Positions 28,882-36,520 of a stretch of 43,049 nt of DNA are shown here, in pieces. Under the pieces are notes generated by a model. It ran no database searches, had not been told where the DNA came from, and saw only the letters and a program-made list of their open reading frames with translations. Numbering within the stretch: the stretch's first letter is position 1; each line of letters opens with the position of its first letter. The position numbers were made by a program, and so were the translations under genes. The DNA comes from Streptococcus sp. HMSC067H01 (GTDB lineage: Bacteria > Bacillota > Bacilli > Lactobacillales > Streptococcaceae): the NCBI RefSeq assembly GCF_001814775.1, contig NZ_KV817792.1:8254-51302 (forward strand). The letters are read 5' to 3'.

Positions 28882-29481
28882 TCACAACCAGCCTTCTTCT
28901 TCGGCAGTTTTGGCTGCTTCGGTTCGGTTGCTGGCGCCTAGTTTGGAGAGGATATTGGTCATGTAATTACGGACAGTGCCGTTTGAGAGGTAGAGCTTAT
29001 CCGCAATTTCTTGGTTGGACAGCCCCTGTGCAACTCCATGCAAAACAGCGACTTCTTGCTCGGTCAAGGGATTGGGATGGGTCATCATGACTTCCATCAG
29101 CTCTGGTGAATATTCCTTGCGTCCCTCTAACACCGTATGCAGGGTTTGCATGAGCTCAGAGATGCTTCGCTCTTTCAAGACATAGGCATCGACTCCTGCT
29201 TTGACTGCTCGTTCAAAATAGCCTGGGCGTTTAAAGGTCGTAACGATAACCACCTTTGTTTCAGGCACTTCTTGTTTGATCCACTCGAGCGCTTCTAGTC
29301 CTGTCTTGACTGGCATTTCGACGTCAAGAATAGCAATATCTACTGCTTCTTTCCCCAAAACCTCGATAGCCTCGGCTCCATTTTTTGCCTGCAAGACAGT
29401 CTCCACATCTGGCTGAAAGTTTAAGAGCTGACACATGGCATCTCTAAGCATACTTTGATCTTCTGCGACTAATACTTTCAT
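28882..29481 (-). CDS. NarL/LuxR-family response regulator (TCS11-like)
   Basis: The 199-residue protein has an N-terminal receiver domain (Asp8 pocket, phospho-acceptor Asp53 in ILDVEMP, late Lys in YVLKERS) and a C-terminal LuxR-type helix-turn-helix (about 135-195, [20 protein letters not shown]). It is last in an operon with its kinase and an ABC transporter, and from memory of gene order corresponds to pneumococcal TCS11. It probably activates its own operon through the half-sites at 32636-32663 (inference). Its ATG abuts the kinase stop. Confidence 0.93.
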   Translation of the reverse strand: MKVLVAEDQSMLRDAMCQLLNFQPDVETVLQAKNGAEAIEVLGKEAVDIAILDVEMPVKTGLEALEWIKQEVPETKVVIVTTFKRPGYFERAVKAGVDAYVLKERSISELMQTLHTVLEGRKEYSPELMEVMMTHPNPLTEQEVAVLHGVAQGLSNQEIADKLYLSNGTVRNYMTNILSKLGASNRTEAAKTAEEEGWL

Positions 29482-30579
29482 CTACTTTCTCTCCTTATAA
29501 GGCAGATGCACGCGCACCTCTGTGGGACCTTTCAAACTGATCAGCTCTACTTGACCTGAGAAGGCTGCTGTACGGTCACGGACTGTATGGAGTTCATTTC
29601 CTTTTACAGTTGCAAATCCTTTCCCGTCATCTCTAACTGTCAGGACCAATTCCTGATCTGTACGTTCCAGTTTTAGATAGGCTCTTTCAGCGCTGGCATG
29701 CTTGATGATATTGGTCGCCAGTTCTAACAAAACCATAGCAGCCGTCGACTCCACATCCTGGGTCAAACTAGCCTTGTCCAATTGATTCTCAATTTGAACC
29801 TCAATCCCAGCAATTTCCAGCATCTTCTTAACAGTCTCAAGCTCTGAAGCTAGGGTCCGTGATTTCAGATTTTCCACAATGGTTCGCACTTCATTCATGG
29901 AATCCTTGCTGATCTGGTGAATTTCTTTTAATTCCTTTTCCACCTGTGGATAAGCCTCCATCTGAAACAACTGCAAGGCTAAATCTGTCTTGACACTCAG
30001 CATCGCAAAGGTATGTCCCAGACTATCATGCAAATCCTGACCGATACGACTACGTTCATTTTCAGCAAGCAATAGATTTATCTGGGCATTTTGCTTGGCC
30101 TGAGCTTCTTTCAAATCCTCCACAATACGAATCCGAACCAAGCCAAAAGTCATTAAATCGATAAAAGTGAGAATTCCAAGTAGATAGACTAGAAACTCAA
30201 CTTCAACTTCCTGAAAAATCAAAAGTTGCCCCACAACAAGGACTTGAGCAAGGAGAAAAGTTCGGACATGTAAAGAATTAAAACTACGTACGCCGAAATG
30301 ATAAATTAAGAGATTGGCAAGGAAAAAGAAGAACCAGATATAATTTACACCAACAAAGGCAGTATAGCCAGCTACATAGGCTAGCATGATAACCCAACAG
30401 AGCCAGGATAAACGCTGACTCTTGGTGGTTAAAACACCTAAGTACGCCACTACAAATAGAATATCAATCAACAAATGCCAGCTAGGAAGCTCCCCAGTCA
30501 CTACAGGAACGATGGGAAAAACCATAAAAATCAAACTGGCCCAATACATATAATCTATGCTTTTCAGTCTTACAAGCAT
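29482..30579 (-). CDS. Sensor histidine kinase, HisKA_3/DesK type
   Basis: The 365-residue protein has about five membrane helices in the first 150 residues with hardly any extracellular domain, a coiled linker (about 152-175), the dimerisation box ERSRIGQDLHDSLGH with phospho-acceptor His184, and a HATPase domain (LELATNIIKHA and RDDGKGF). Such membrane-embedded kinases sense envelope state or work with an ABC transporter, here encoded in the same operon. Its ATG overlaps the permease stop (TAATG). AAGGAGAATGC is the ribosome-binding site. Confidence 0.93.
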   Translation of the reverse strand: MLVRLKSIDYMYWASLIFMVFPIVPVVTGELPSWHLLIDILFVVAYLGVLTTKSQRLSWLCWVIMLAYVAGYTAFVGVNYIWFFFFLANLLIYHFGVRSFNSLHVRTFLLAQVLVVGQLLIFQEVEVEFLVYLLGILTFIDLMTFGLVRIRIVEDLKEAQAKQNAQINLLLAENERSRIGQDLHDSLGHTFAMLSVKTDLALQLFQMEAYPQVEKELKEIHQISKDSMNEVRTIVENLKSRTLASELETVKKMLEIAGIEVQIENQLDKASLTQDVESTAAMVLLELATNIIKHASAERAYLKLERTDQELVLTVRDDGKGFATVKGNELHTVRDRTAAFSGQVELISLKGPTEVRVHLPYKERK

Positions 30580-31316
30580 TAAGCATTCTCCTTATGACCT
30601 TGAAGGTAAATGGTCAAACCAAACAAAACTGTTGAAAAAACAAGTAGATAAACTGTGGCTGATAAATTGATGCCACCCTCGTTTAAGAAGGTCTTGAGCA
30701 ACTCCATCAACTGATAAGTTGGTAGGCACTTTCCGATTGCTTGCATCCAGTCTGGAAATAAAGAGACGGGCATCCAGAGTCCGCCTAACACAGCCAAGCC
30801 AAAGTAAAGAAGATTGCCCACGACAGACATCAGCTGACTGGAAGGCAAGAGAGTCAGGGTTAAGCCAAGTGCTACAAAGGCAACACTTCCTACTATCAGC
30901 AAGAGCGCAGCCCCAATCCAGTTTCCAAGAGACATATCCACACCTCTTACAAAATGTCCAACTGAGAAAACAACCAGAATTGAGACCAAATAATCAACCA
31001 TCATACTTGTTATCTTTGATAGATAATATTCTACCATATTTACAGGGCTATGACGTAATATTTTCTGCCAGTTGTTGATCTTGTCAGTATGTAAAACAAC
31101 TGGGAATGAAAAGATAGCGGTAGACATCATGGAAAAAGCCGTCATGGAGATGAGGTAGTCGCGCATAAAATTCGCTGGTCCACCTGGTGTGTCCTCGTAC
31201 ATGCCAGAAAAGAATAAATAAAAGGCTGTCGGCATCCCTACTGATAATAAATAATAGACTAGTTGCCGTTTGGTCAATAGAAATTCTATCTTATTTAATG
31301 CGATCCATCGTTTCAT
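30579..31316 (-). CDS. ABC-2 type transporter permease
   Basis: The product is about 245 residues with six hydrophobic helices, typical of ABC-2 permeases paired with a DrrA-like ATPase. It lies in the membrane and exports an unknown, possibly antimicrobial or lipid-like, compound. The start at 31316 (MKRWIALNKIEF) is chosen because AAAAGGGGG sits nine bases upstream. ATG 31325 is alternative but too close to it. A frame extending to 31382 lies within the ATPase gene. Confidence 0.87.
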   Translation of the reverse strand: MKRWIALNKIEFLLTKRQLVYYLLSVGMPTAFYLFFSGMYEDTPGGPANFMRDYLISMTAFSMMSTAIFSFPVVLHTDKINNWQKILRHSPVNMVEYYLSKITSMMVDYLVSILVVFSVGHFVRGVDMSLGNWIGAALLLIVGSVAFVALGLTLTLLPSSQLMSVVGNLLYFGLAVLGGLWMPVSLFPDWMQAIGKCLPTYQLMELLKTFLNEGGINLSATVYLLVFSTVLFGLTIYLQGHKENA

Positions 31317-31317
31317 C

Positions 31318-32202
31318 TTAGTCATCCCCCTTTTGTGTTTCTTCAAAGATTGTATCCAGCAAACTACGGTTATTGACTTCAATTTCTTGTATGCTACATC
31401 CTGCTTGCACTAACAGTTGCCAGAAAGCATTTGCCTCTCGTGTGACTACTTGCAGAGCATCTTGTTTTTGTGACCAGTTTTCAACCAAGTTAGACTGCTC
31501 AATGACTTCCTTGTATACTAGAGGAAGGATAAAGTGCTTTTCAATCTCCTCACTGCGCATGGCTAGAGGTGTCGTATCACGAATCAACTCTCCCTTATTC
31601 AAGACCAAAATCCGGTCAGCTGTATGCTCTACTTCTTCGATATAATGGGATGAATAGAGAATGGTGACTCCCTGCGCTTTTAGATCCTGGACAATTTCCC
31701 AAAAACGTTGACGAGTTGAGGTATCCATGGCTGCAGTAGGCTCATCCAAAAAGACAAGCTTTGGTCGGCCAATTAAGGTCAAGACAAAAGAGAAAAGACG
31801 CTTTTGCCCACCTGACAATTTTTCTGCCAACTGTTCTTTTTGTTGCTGGTCAAACTGCAATAGTTGATCGATCTCCTGATTGCTCAAGGGATTTGGATAA
31901 ATGCTTTGAAAGAAAGCAATCAACTCTTTGACCTTTAATTTCTGAACGATAACATTTTCTTGAGGGAGGTAGGATCTTGTGTAGTCTAACTGAGAACTCG
32001 TCACTGGCAAGCCTTGGATGGATACTTGACCGCTTGTGACCAGTTTATCTCCCAATAAACAGTCCAAGAGTGTGGTCTTTCCAGCACCATTGGGCCCAAT
32101 CAAGGCGACGCATTCACCTTCAGCTATCTCAAAGGAAATATCCTTCAAAATAGCCTTGCCCTTGATATTTTTATTTAGGCTTTCTACCTTAATCATGTTC
32201 AT
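31318..32202 (-). CDS. ABC transporter ATP-binding protein
   Basis: The 294-residue protein carries Walker A GPNGAGKTT (about 36-44), the signature LSGGQKRL, and Walker B LVFLDEPTAAMD, followed by the H-loop STSRQ... SSHYIEEVE region. The C-terminal 80 residues are specific to this transporter type. It powers the adjacent permease. GAAAGGAG precedes the ATG at 32202, which lies inside the end of the upstream small membrane gene (14-base overlap). Confidence 0.94.
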   Translation of the reverse strand: MNMIKVESLNKNIKGKAILKDISFEIAEGECVALIGPNGAGKTTLLDCLLGDKLVTSGQVSIQGLPVTSSQLDYTRSYLPQENVIVQKLKVKELIAFFQSIYPNPLSNQEIDQLLQFDQQQKEQLAEKLSGGQKRLFSFVLTLIGRPKLVFLDEPTAAMDTSTRQRFWEIVQDLKAQGVTILYSSHYIEEVEHTADRILVLNKGELIRDTTPLAMRSEEIEKHFILPLVYKEVIEQSNLVENWSQKQDALQVVTREANAFWQLLVQAGCSIQEIEVNNRSLLDTIFEETQKGDD

Positions 32203-32383
32203 GATATTCTCCTTTCAGCCACTCCTTTCCCATCGGAAAGGCGATAAAAATCATAAATCCTAATCCCCAGACACCACGGATGAATTGGTGAAGGAAGGCT
32301 TGATCAAACCAACCTGTAAACATTTCGACCAACCATACCACTAGTGATAGTCCAATAAAAAGATAGAGAATCGCTTTTTTCAT
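32189..32383 (-). CDS. Small membrane protein of the ABC/two-component operon
   Basis: The 64-residue protein has two hydrophobic segments (about 3-20 and 38-52) and a charged histidine-containing tail (KGEYHEHD). I cannot name a family. It overlaps its upstream neighbour by ATGA and the ATPase gene by 14 bases, so it is translated as part of the operon. A role as accessory subunit or sensor partner is possible but unproven. Confidence 0.75.
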   Translation of the reverse strand: MKKAILYLFIGLSLVVWLVEMFTGWFDQAFLHQFIRGVWGLGFMIFIAFPMGKEWLKGEYHEHD

Positions 32384-32571
32384 TTTTCAAACTCCTTTTT
32401 CACATCTGAGACTAATTTCAAACCTTCTCGGATCAACCAAGACATGATTCCAAATCCTGCAAACAACTCCCAAGGAAAATGATAGAAGCCTTCATCCAAT
32501 CCTGAGAACATGAGATAAGTCATGACTCCTGCTGCTACTAAACTCATTGCGACAATTACTTTATGTTTCAT
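32380..32571 (-). CDS. Small membrane protein, first gene of the ABC/two-component operon
   Basis: From ATG 32571 (GGAGGAAG upstream) the product is 63 residues with two membrane helices (MKHKVIVAMSLVAAGVMTYL and FPWELFAGFGIMSWLI) and a charged C-terminus. It resembles its downstream neighbour in size and layout but not clearly in sequence. A frame extending to 32625 crosses the ribosome-binding site and promoter and is rejected. Confidence 0.75.
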   Translation of the reverse strand: MKHKVIVAMSLVAAGVMTYLMFSGLDEGFYHFPWELFAGFGIMSWLIREGLKLVSDVKKEFEK

Positions 32572-32598
32572 TTTTTTCTTCCTCCATTTGATACATCT

Positions 32599-32604
32599 AG
32601 TATA
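32599..32604 (-). promoter_or_regulatory. Promoter -10 of the ABC/two-component operon
   Basis: TATACT on the minus strand lies 28 bases before the first small gene. No good -35 is visible at 17-bp spacing, which fits an activator-dependent promoter. Confidence 0.5.
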
Positions 32605-32635
32605 ATTCTTTGAAGGTAGAATCACTAGAAGCTTC

Positions 32636-32663
32636 TGTCATGAGGAAATATGACAAATGTCAT
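32636..32663 (-). promoter_or_regulatory. Candidate response-regulator operator: three half-sites
   Basis: TGTCAT (32636-32641), ATGACA (32650-32655) and TGTCAT (32658-32663). The last two form a perfect inverted repeat with a 2-bp spacer. The array lies about 45-70 bp upstream of the expected transcription start, a typical position for a NarL/LuxR-type activator. Confidence 0.6.
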
Positions 32664-32747
32664 TAAAAATGATGGAATAAAAATTACTAGATTGGATTGA
32701 TTTTCTAGCACCAATCAGCTACTGGGTCCAAAACTCATTGCAAACCA

Positions 32748-32774
32748 AAAAGATCGGGAATCTTTTCCCGACCT
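32748..32774 (-). terminator. Terminator of the asp23-fakA operon
   Basis: On the minus strand AGGTCGGGAA pairs with TTCCCGATCT and is followed by five T. It starts about 20 bases after the fakA stop. Confidence 0.85.
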
Positions 32775-32795
32775 CTTTCGTTTTCTATTGCATTC

Positions 32796-34463
32796 TTATT
32801 CCACACTGAAAAGATATGGATACACTGGTTGTTGACCTTGGTGGATTTCTACTTCAACATCTTCGAATTCTTCTGCGATTTCTTGGGCGATTTGGTTAGC
32901 CAATTCTTCACTTCCATCTTCACCAATATAGAAGGTCACGATTTCACTGTCTTCGTCTAGCATATGTTTCAAGGTTTCAGTCAGGGTTTGGTGCATGTCA
33001 GGGTTTGATACAAGGATCTTACCATCTACCATACCAAGATTGTCATTTTCGTGAATTTCTAGACCATCGATAGTCGTGTCACGAACAGCTGTTGTTACAC
33101 TACCGCTGACCACATCACCAAGAGCTGCAGTCATACGTTCTTTATTCTCTTCGATAGTCTTGCTTGGGTCAAATGCTAGAAGGCTAGTCAATCCTTGAGG
33201 AAGGGTACGAGCTTCTACCACTACTGCTGGTTGTTCCAATACTTCAGCTGCAGATTGAGCTGCCATGAAGATATTTTTGTTGTTTGGTAAGAAGATGATA
33301 TTGCGAGCATTAACTTTCTCAACAGCTTTGACAAAGTCTTCTGTCGAAGGGTTCATGGTTTGTCCACCCTCGATGACATAGTCCACACCTTGAGCACGGA
33401 AGATGTCTGCCAAGCCTTGTCCAGCTACTACTGCGATAAGGGCGTATTCTTTTTCTTCAGCTGGTTTGCTGACTTGAGCTGCTTCTTTTTCCACTTGTGC
33501 TTCGTGTTGGTTACGCATGTTATCGACTTTAACCTTAACCAAGCTACCATATTTGAGACCTTCTTGCATAACAAGACCTGGATCTTCTGTATGGACGTGA
33601 ACTTTAACGATTTCATCGTCGTTAACAACGAGTAATGAGTCCCCAAGGTCATTCAAGTAGTTACGGAATTCTTCGTAGTCAAAGTCTTTAGCATAAGTTG
33701 GACCTTGCTTAAGGGCAACCATGATCTCAGTACAGTAACCAAAGGTAATGTCTTCTGTTGCCACATGTCCAGCTACAGATTTGTGGTGTTCGGCATTGAT
33801 CATCTCACCCATATTCGCTGGAGTAGCAACAAAGTCTTCAGACGCACTGTATTCACCAGTAAGAGCTGAAAGGAAGCCTTCATAGATGAAGACCAAACCT
33901 TGACCACCAGAGTCCACAACACCAACTTCCTTCAAGACTGGAAGCATGTCCGGAGTCTTAGCAAGGGCTGTTTTAGCTCCTTCTAAGGCAGCGCGCATAA
34001 CCTCAATGGCATCGTCTGTTTGCTCAGCTTTTTTCTTAGCACCGATGGCAGCACCACGTGATACAGTCAAGATTGTTCCTTCAACTGGCTTCATAACAGC
34101 CTTGTAGGCTACTTCAACACCAGATTGGAAGGCAAGAGCTAGGTCTTTCCCTGTTAACTCTTCTTTTGTCTTAATGGCTTGTGAGAATCCGCGGAAAAGC
34201 TGAGAAGTGATAACTCCTGAGTTCCCACGCGCACCCATCAACAGACCTTTAGCCAAGATACTTGCAGCCTCACCAACTGTTGAAGCTGGTTTGTCTGCTA
34301 CTTCTTTAGCACCATTTTCGATAGTCATTCCCATGTTTGTTCCTGTATCTCCATCTGGAACTGGGAAGACGTTCAATGAGTTGACATATTCGGCTTGCTT
34401 GTTCAAACGAGTAGATGCAGCCTGTACCATTTCTTGAAATAAGCTTGTAGTAATATTTGACAC
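32796..34463 (-). CDS. fakA: Fatty acid kinase catalytic subunit, DhaL/DAK2 domain (FakA/YloV)
   Basis: FakA phosphorylates exogenous fatty acids held by a FakB protein, letting host fatty acids enter phospholipid synthesis. The 555 residues show the N-terminal DhaL nucleotide-binding domain with NVFPVPDGDTGTNMG (Asp37, Asp39 as Mg ligands) and ARGNSG, a middle domain, and a C-terminal DegV-like part. It follows asp23 by two bases, the standard arrangement in Firmicutes. An older annotation would be 'DAK2 phosphatase domain protein'. Confidence 0.92.
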   Translation of the reverse strand: MSNITTSLFQEMVQAASTRLNKQAEYVNSLNVFPVPDGDTGTNMGMTIENGAKEVADKPASTVGEAASILAKGLLMGARGNSGVITSQLFRGFSQAIKTKEELTGKDLALAFQSGVEVAYKAVMKPVEGTILTVSRGAAIGAKKKAEQTDDAIEVMRAALEGAKTALAKTPDMLPVLKEVGVVDSGGQGLVFIYEGFLSALTGEYSASEDFVATPANMGEMINAEHHKSVAGHVATEDITFGYCTEIMVALKQGPTYAKDFDYEEFRNYLNDLGDSLLVVNDDEIVKVHVHTEDPGLVMQEGLKYGSLVKVKVDNMRNQHEAQVEKEAAQVSKPAEEKEYALIAVVAGQGLADIFRAQGVDYVIEGGQTMNPSTEDFVKAVEKVNARNIIFLPNNKNIFMAAQSAAEVLEQPAVVVEARTLPQGLTSLLAFDPSKTIEENKERMTAALGDVVSGSVTTAVRDTTIDGLEIHENDNLGMVDGKILVSNPDMHQTLTETLKHMLDEDSEIVTFYIGEDGSEELANQIAQEIAEEFEDVEVEIHQGQQPVYPYLFSVE

Positions 34464-34465
34464 GA

Positions 34466-34831
34466 TTATTCTCCTACAACTTTGATATTTTGAATGTAGA
34501 CATTCACAGTTTGAGCAGTGATGCCAAGTTGGTTTTCCAAACTAAAGCGTACACGCTCTTGGATGTTTTTTGAGACTTCACTAATCTTAGTTCCGTAGCT
34601 CAACACGGTATATACATCAACTGCAATGCTACCATCTTCGGCCGCTTTTACAACGACACCTTTAGAATAATTTTCCTTCCCAAGGAGGGCTTGGAAATTA
34701 TCTTTGAGGGCTTTCTTACTTGCCATACCGACCACACCAAAAATCTCAGTTGCTGCACCGCCTACAACGGTAGCAATCACTTCATCTGTTAGTTCGATTT
34801 GACCATCTTTTGTATTAATTTTTACAGTCAT
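34466..34831 (-). CDS. Asp23/Gls24 family envelope stress protein (YloU-like)
   Basis: From ATG 34831 (GAGGTAG upstream) the product is 121 residues, the size of a single Asp23/Gls24 domain. The region GGAATEIFGVVGMASKKALKD and the C-terminal NVYIQNIKVV fit the family. Members coat the membrane or are linked to cell-envelope and alkaline stress; this YloU-like form is always coupled to fakA. A longer frame from 34876 runs back to the promoter and is rejected. Promoter at 34860-34888. Confidence 0.88.
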   Translation of the reverse strand: MTVKINTKDGQIELTDEVIATVVGGAATEIFGVVGMASKKALKDNFQALLGKENYSKGVVVKAAEDGSIAVDVYTVLSYGTKISEVSKNIQERVRFSLENQLGITAQTVNVYIQNIKVVGE

Positions 34832-34859
34832 TTTTTCTACCTCAACTAGTTGATACTCT

Positions 34860-34888
34860 ATTTTATCATATTTCAAGCCAAGTGTAAA
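34860..34888 (-). promoter_or_regulatory. asp23-fakA promoter
   Basis: On the minus strand TTTACA (34883-34888), 17 bp, then TAAAAT (34860-34865) with the extending TGA. A good sigma-70-type promoter. Confidence 0.75.
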
Positions 34889-34952
34889 AGCAGAATACTG
34901 TATCGGCGGATATTTGCTCCTTTGACGAGGCTTTTTGAACTCAGAGCAAAAG

Positions 34953-34973
34953 AAAAAGACCTGATGGCCTTTT
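34953..34973 (-). terminator. Terminator of rpmB
   Basis: On the minus strand AAAAGGCC, ATCA, GGTCTTTTT forms a short stem followed by T, about ten bases after the rpmB stop. Confidence 0.7.
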
Positions 34974-34981
34974 ACTCTTTA

Positions 34982-35170
34982 TTAAACGCGTTCTACTTTA
35001 CCTGATTTCAAAGCACGAGCTGAAGCCCAAACTTTTTTAGGTTTACCATCGATAAGTACAGTAACTTTTTGAAGGTTTGGTTTTACGGCACGTTTTGTTT
35101 GGTTCATCGCGTGTGAACGGTTGTTTCCTGATACAGTCTTACGACCTGTAAAGTAACATACTTTAGCCAT
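34982..35170 (-). CDS. rpmB: Ribosomal protein bL28
   Basis: This is a 62-residue basic protein of the large ribosomal subunit. [20 protein letters not shown] and KPNLQKV are the family hallmarks, and the length is standard. Only one N-terminal cysteine is present, so it is the zinc-independent form. It is transcribed alone from a strong promoter (35230-35258) through an unusual palindromic leader. AGGAGGAAAAC precedes the ATG. Confidence 0.97.
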   Translation of the reverse strand: MAKVCYFTGRKTVSGNNRSHAMNQTKRAVKPNLQKVTVLIDGKPKKVWASARALKSGKVERV

Positions 35171-35185
35171 TTGTGTTTTCCTCCT

Positions 35186-35217
35186 ATTAGATCTAATATA
35201 GCGGATGTGCTAGCACC
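35186..35217 (-). other. Two adjacent perfect palindromes in the rpmB leader
   Basis: TATTAGATCTAATA (35186-35199, 14 bp) and GTGCTAGCAC (35208-35217, 10 bp) are both perfect. In the mRNA the first directly abuts the Shine-Dalgarno AGGAGG, so its short hairpin could affect initiation. Either RNA structure for autoregulation or a DNA operator is possible. Confidence 0.6.
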
Positions 35218-35229
35218 ACATACTGTACT

Positions 35230-35258
35230 ATGTTATCACACTTTCTCTTTTTTGGCAA
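35230..35258 (-). promoter_or_regulatory. rpmB promoter
   Basis: On the minus strand TTGCCA (35253-35258), 17 bp, TAACAT (35230-35235) with an extending TGA. Strong for this window, as expected for a ribosomal protein. Confidence 0.75.
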
Positions 35259-35276
35259 GGGGATTGGAAGATTTTT

Positions 35277-35951
35277 TTATTTAACGTAAACAACTTCTAA
35301 TTTCCCAAAAACAACGTCTCCACGGATAATCAAGGTTTTGCTGGTTGGTGCTGTCGCCACTTCGACCTGAGGATTGCTAAACACTGATTCTACCCTAAGA
35401 TCCACTTTCCATTGTTGAGGGATATAAATAGTTGCGCTTCCAAAAACTACATCCACACTTAAGATTGCTACATCACCTAGAATATTTGCATTATCATAGT
35501 AAATCTTAGCATCTCCAAAAACTGCTTCCACTTGGTCTTCTACCAAGTCTTGGTCTTGATTATAAAAAGTCCCACTACCAAAAATGATTTCCTTATCAGT
35601 AGAAACTTTTTTCTCTCTATTGTTCCACAATGTCTTTCCACTCCAAGTCTTATTTGAGTGAGTCAGCATACTTACTCCGAGAACGATTAGAACTCCCGCC
35701 CAGAACAATGACTGATTGGGAATCGGTAAAATGTCATAAAAATGATTAGCAATCATGAGGGCCACTAGGGCTGTAAAAGAGGCTGATGTCAGATGACGAC
35801 GAAGCAAAGCCTCAACTGATTGGTAGGCAAAAAATCCAATACCAATCAAAGGCCAAATGTGCCCTCCCATAGAAGGGATTCCAAAATTCCCCTGCAATAA
35901 CACTAAAGCTGCCAATACTAGCAACACAATACCAATTACTTTCTTTTTCAT
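35277..35951 (-). CDS. LiaF-like membrane protein (DUF2154-type C-terminus)
   Basis: The 224-residue protein has four hydrophobic helices (about 5-20, 32-48, 58-78, 83-98) and a soluble beta-rich C-terminal half in which VFG repeats recur (EAVFGDAKIYY, VVFGSATIYI, VVFGKLEVVYV), as in LiaF/YvqF proteins. LiaF-type proteins restrain envelope-stress signalling. Here it follows a LytTR regulator by only four bases, resembling LytTR regulatory systems in which a membrane protein inhibits its partner. The pairing supports that role but does not prove it. Confidence 0.82.
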   Translation of the reverse strand: MKKKVIGIVLLVLAALVLLQGNFGIPSMGGHIWPLIGIGFFAYQSVEALLRRHLTSASFTALVALMIANHFYDILPIPNQSLFWAGVLIVLGVSMLTHSNKTWSGKTLWNNREKKVSTDKEIIFGSGTFYNQDQDLVEDQVEAVFGDAKIYYDNANILGDVAILSVDVVFGSATIYIPQQWKVDLRVESVFSNPQVEVATAPTSKTLIIRGDVVFGKLEVVYVK

Positions 35952-35955
35952 GTTC

Positions 35956-36402
35956 TTACCTCATGTTTCTTAGATTTTCTTTTAGGAGGGATTGGTAGTG
36001 CCGTGACACGTGAACCTCCTTGTGGGTCTGATAAAAGGAAATAGTTCCTGTACCCGAGAAGGACTTGTCCACCGAGTAAACCTGCCGGATATTGGCAATG
36101 GTCGACTTGGATACCCGACTGAAATAGCGGGGCAGAATGGACTCCAACTCATAAAGCTTGAGTCGAACCTCGTAGGCTTCTTTCTGGGTATGGGCGTAAA
36201 TCTTGCTACCTTCTGTCTCAAAAAAGAGAATTTCCGACAAGTCTAAGTAGTACTCACCCGTCCCCTTGTAAAAGATCAACCTAGGAGCCTTGGTTTCTTG
36301 CAAGAGTCGTTGCAAATCAGCTATTTCATCTGTCAGGGCTGCAGCCTTGATGACAATCTCTGTCTCAGTTAATTCACTATCAATCTCGATTCGTAACTTC
36401 AT
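35956..36402 (-). CDS. LytTR-family DNA-binding regulator without receiver domain
   Basis: From ATG 36402 (AAAGGAGATAGG upstream) the product is 148 residues. The C-terminal LytTR domain (about 48-148) includes DLSEILFFETEGSKIYAHT, YELESILPRYFSRVSKSTIA and VHVSRHYQSLLKENL. It lacks the phospho-receiver found in ComE/AgrA-type regulators, like the stand-alone LytTR regulators paired with membrane inhibitors. The candidate inhibitor is the LiaF-like protein downstream. Direct repeats at 36464-36493 could be its binding site (inference). Confidence 0.88.
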   Translation of the reverse strand: MKLRIEIDSELTETEIVIKAAALTDEIADLQRLLQETKAPRLIFYKGTGEYYLDLSEILFFETEGSKIYAHTQKEAYEVRLKLYELESILPRYFSRVSKSTIANIRQVYSVDKSFSGTGTISFYQTHKEVHVSRHYQSLLKENLRNMR

Positions 36403-36421
36403 CCTATCTCCTTTCTGCATC

Positions 36422-36430
36422 TACTATACC
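36422..36430 (-). promoter_or_regulatory. Promoter of the LytTR-LiaF-like pair (extended -10)
   Basis: TGGTATAGT on the minus strand, 19 bases from the LytTR start, implies a very short leader. The -35 position (TGTAAA) is poor, which fits activation by a regulator. Confidence 0.6.
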
Positions 36431-36455
36431 AAAGGCCAGAAGACTTTACAAGGGC

Positions 36456-36515
36456 AAAAAAGCAAGTGGTCACTTTTGACCCGTAAGTGGTTACGAGGCC
36501 AAGCCCACTTGCTTT
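36456..36515 (-). terminator. Branched terminator of the PAP2 phosphatase gene
   Basis: On the minus strand AAAGCAAGTGG (36505-36515) and CCACTTGCTTTTT (36457-36469) form the outer stem with a T-run. The 35-base interior holds two further small hairpins (CGTAA/TTACG and GGTCA/TGACC), giving a three-way structure. Confidence 0.65.
36464..36493 (-). promoter_or_regulatory. 9-bp direct repeats at 21-bp spacing (candidate LytTR site)
   Basis: AAGTGGTCA (36464-36472) and AAGTGGTTA (36485-36493) match at 8 of 9 bases, with 12 bp between them, the spacing typical for LytTR regulators. They lie upstream of the LytTR promoter. They also overlap the PAP2 terminator, so the repeat could be structural coincidence. 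Confidence 0.45.
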
Positions 36516-36520
36516 GCTTT

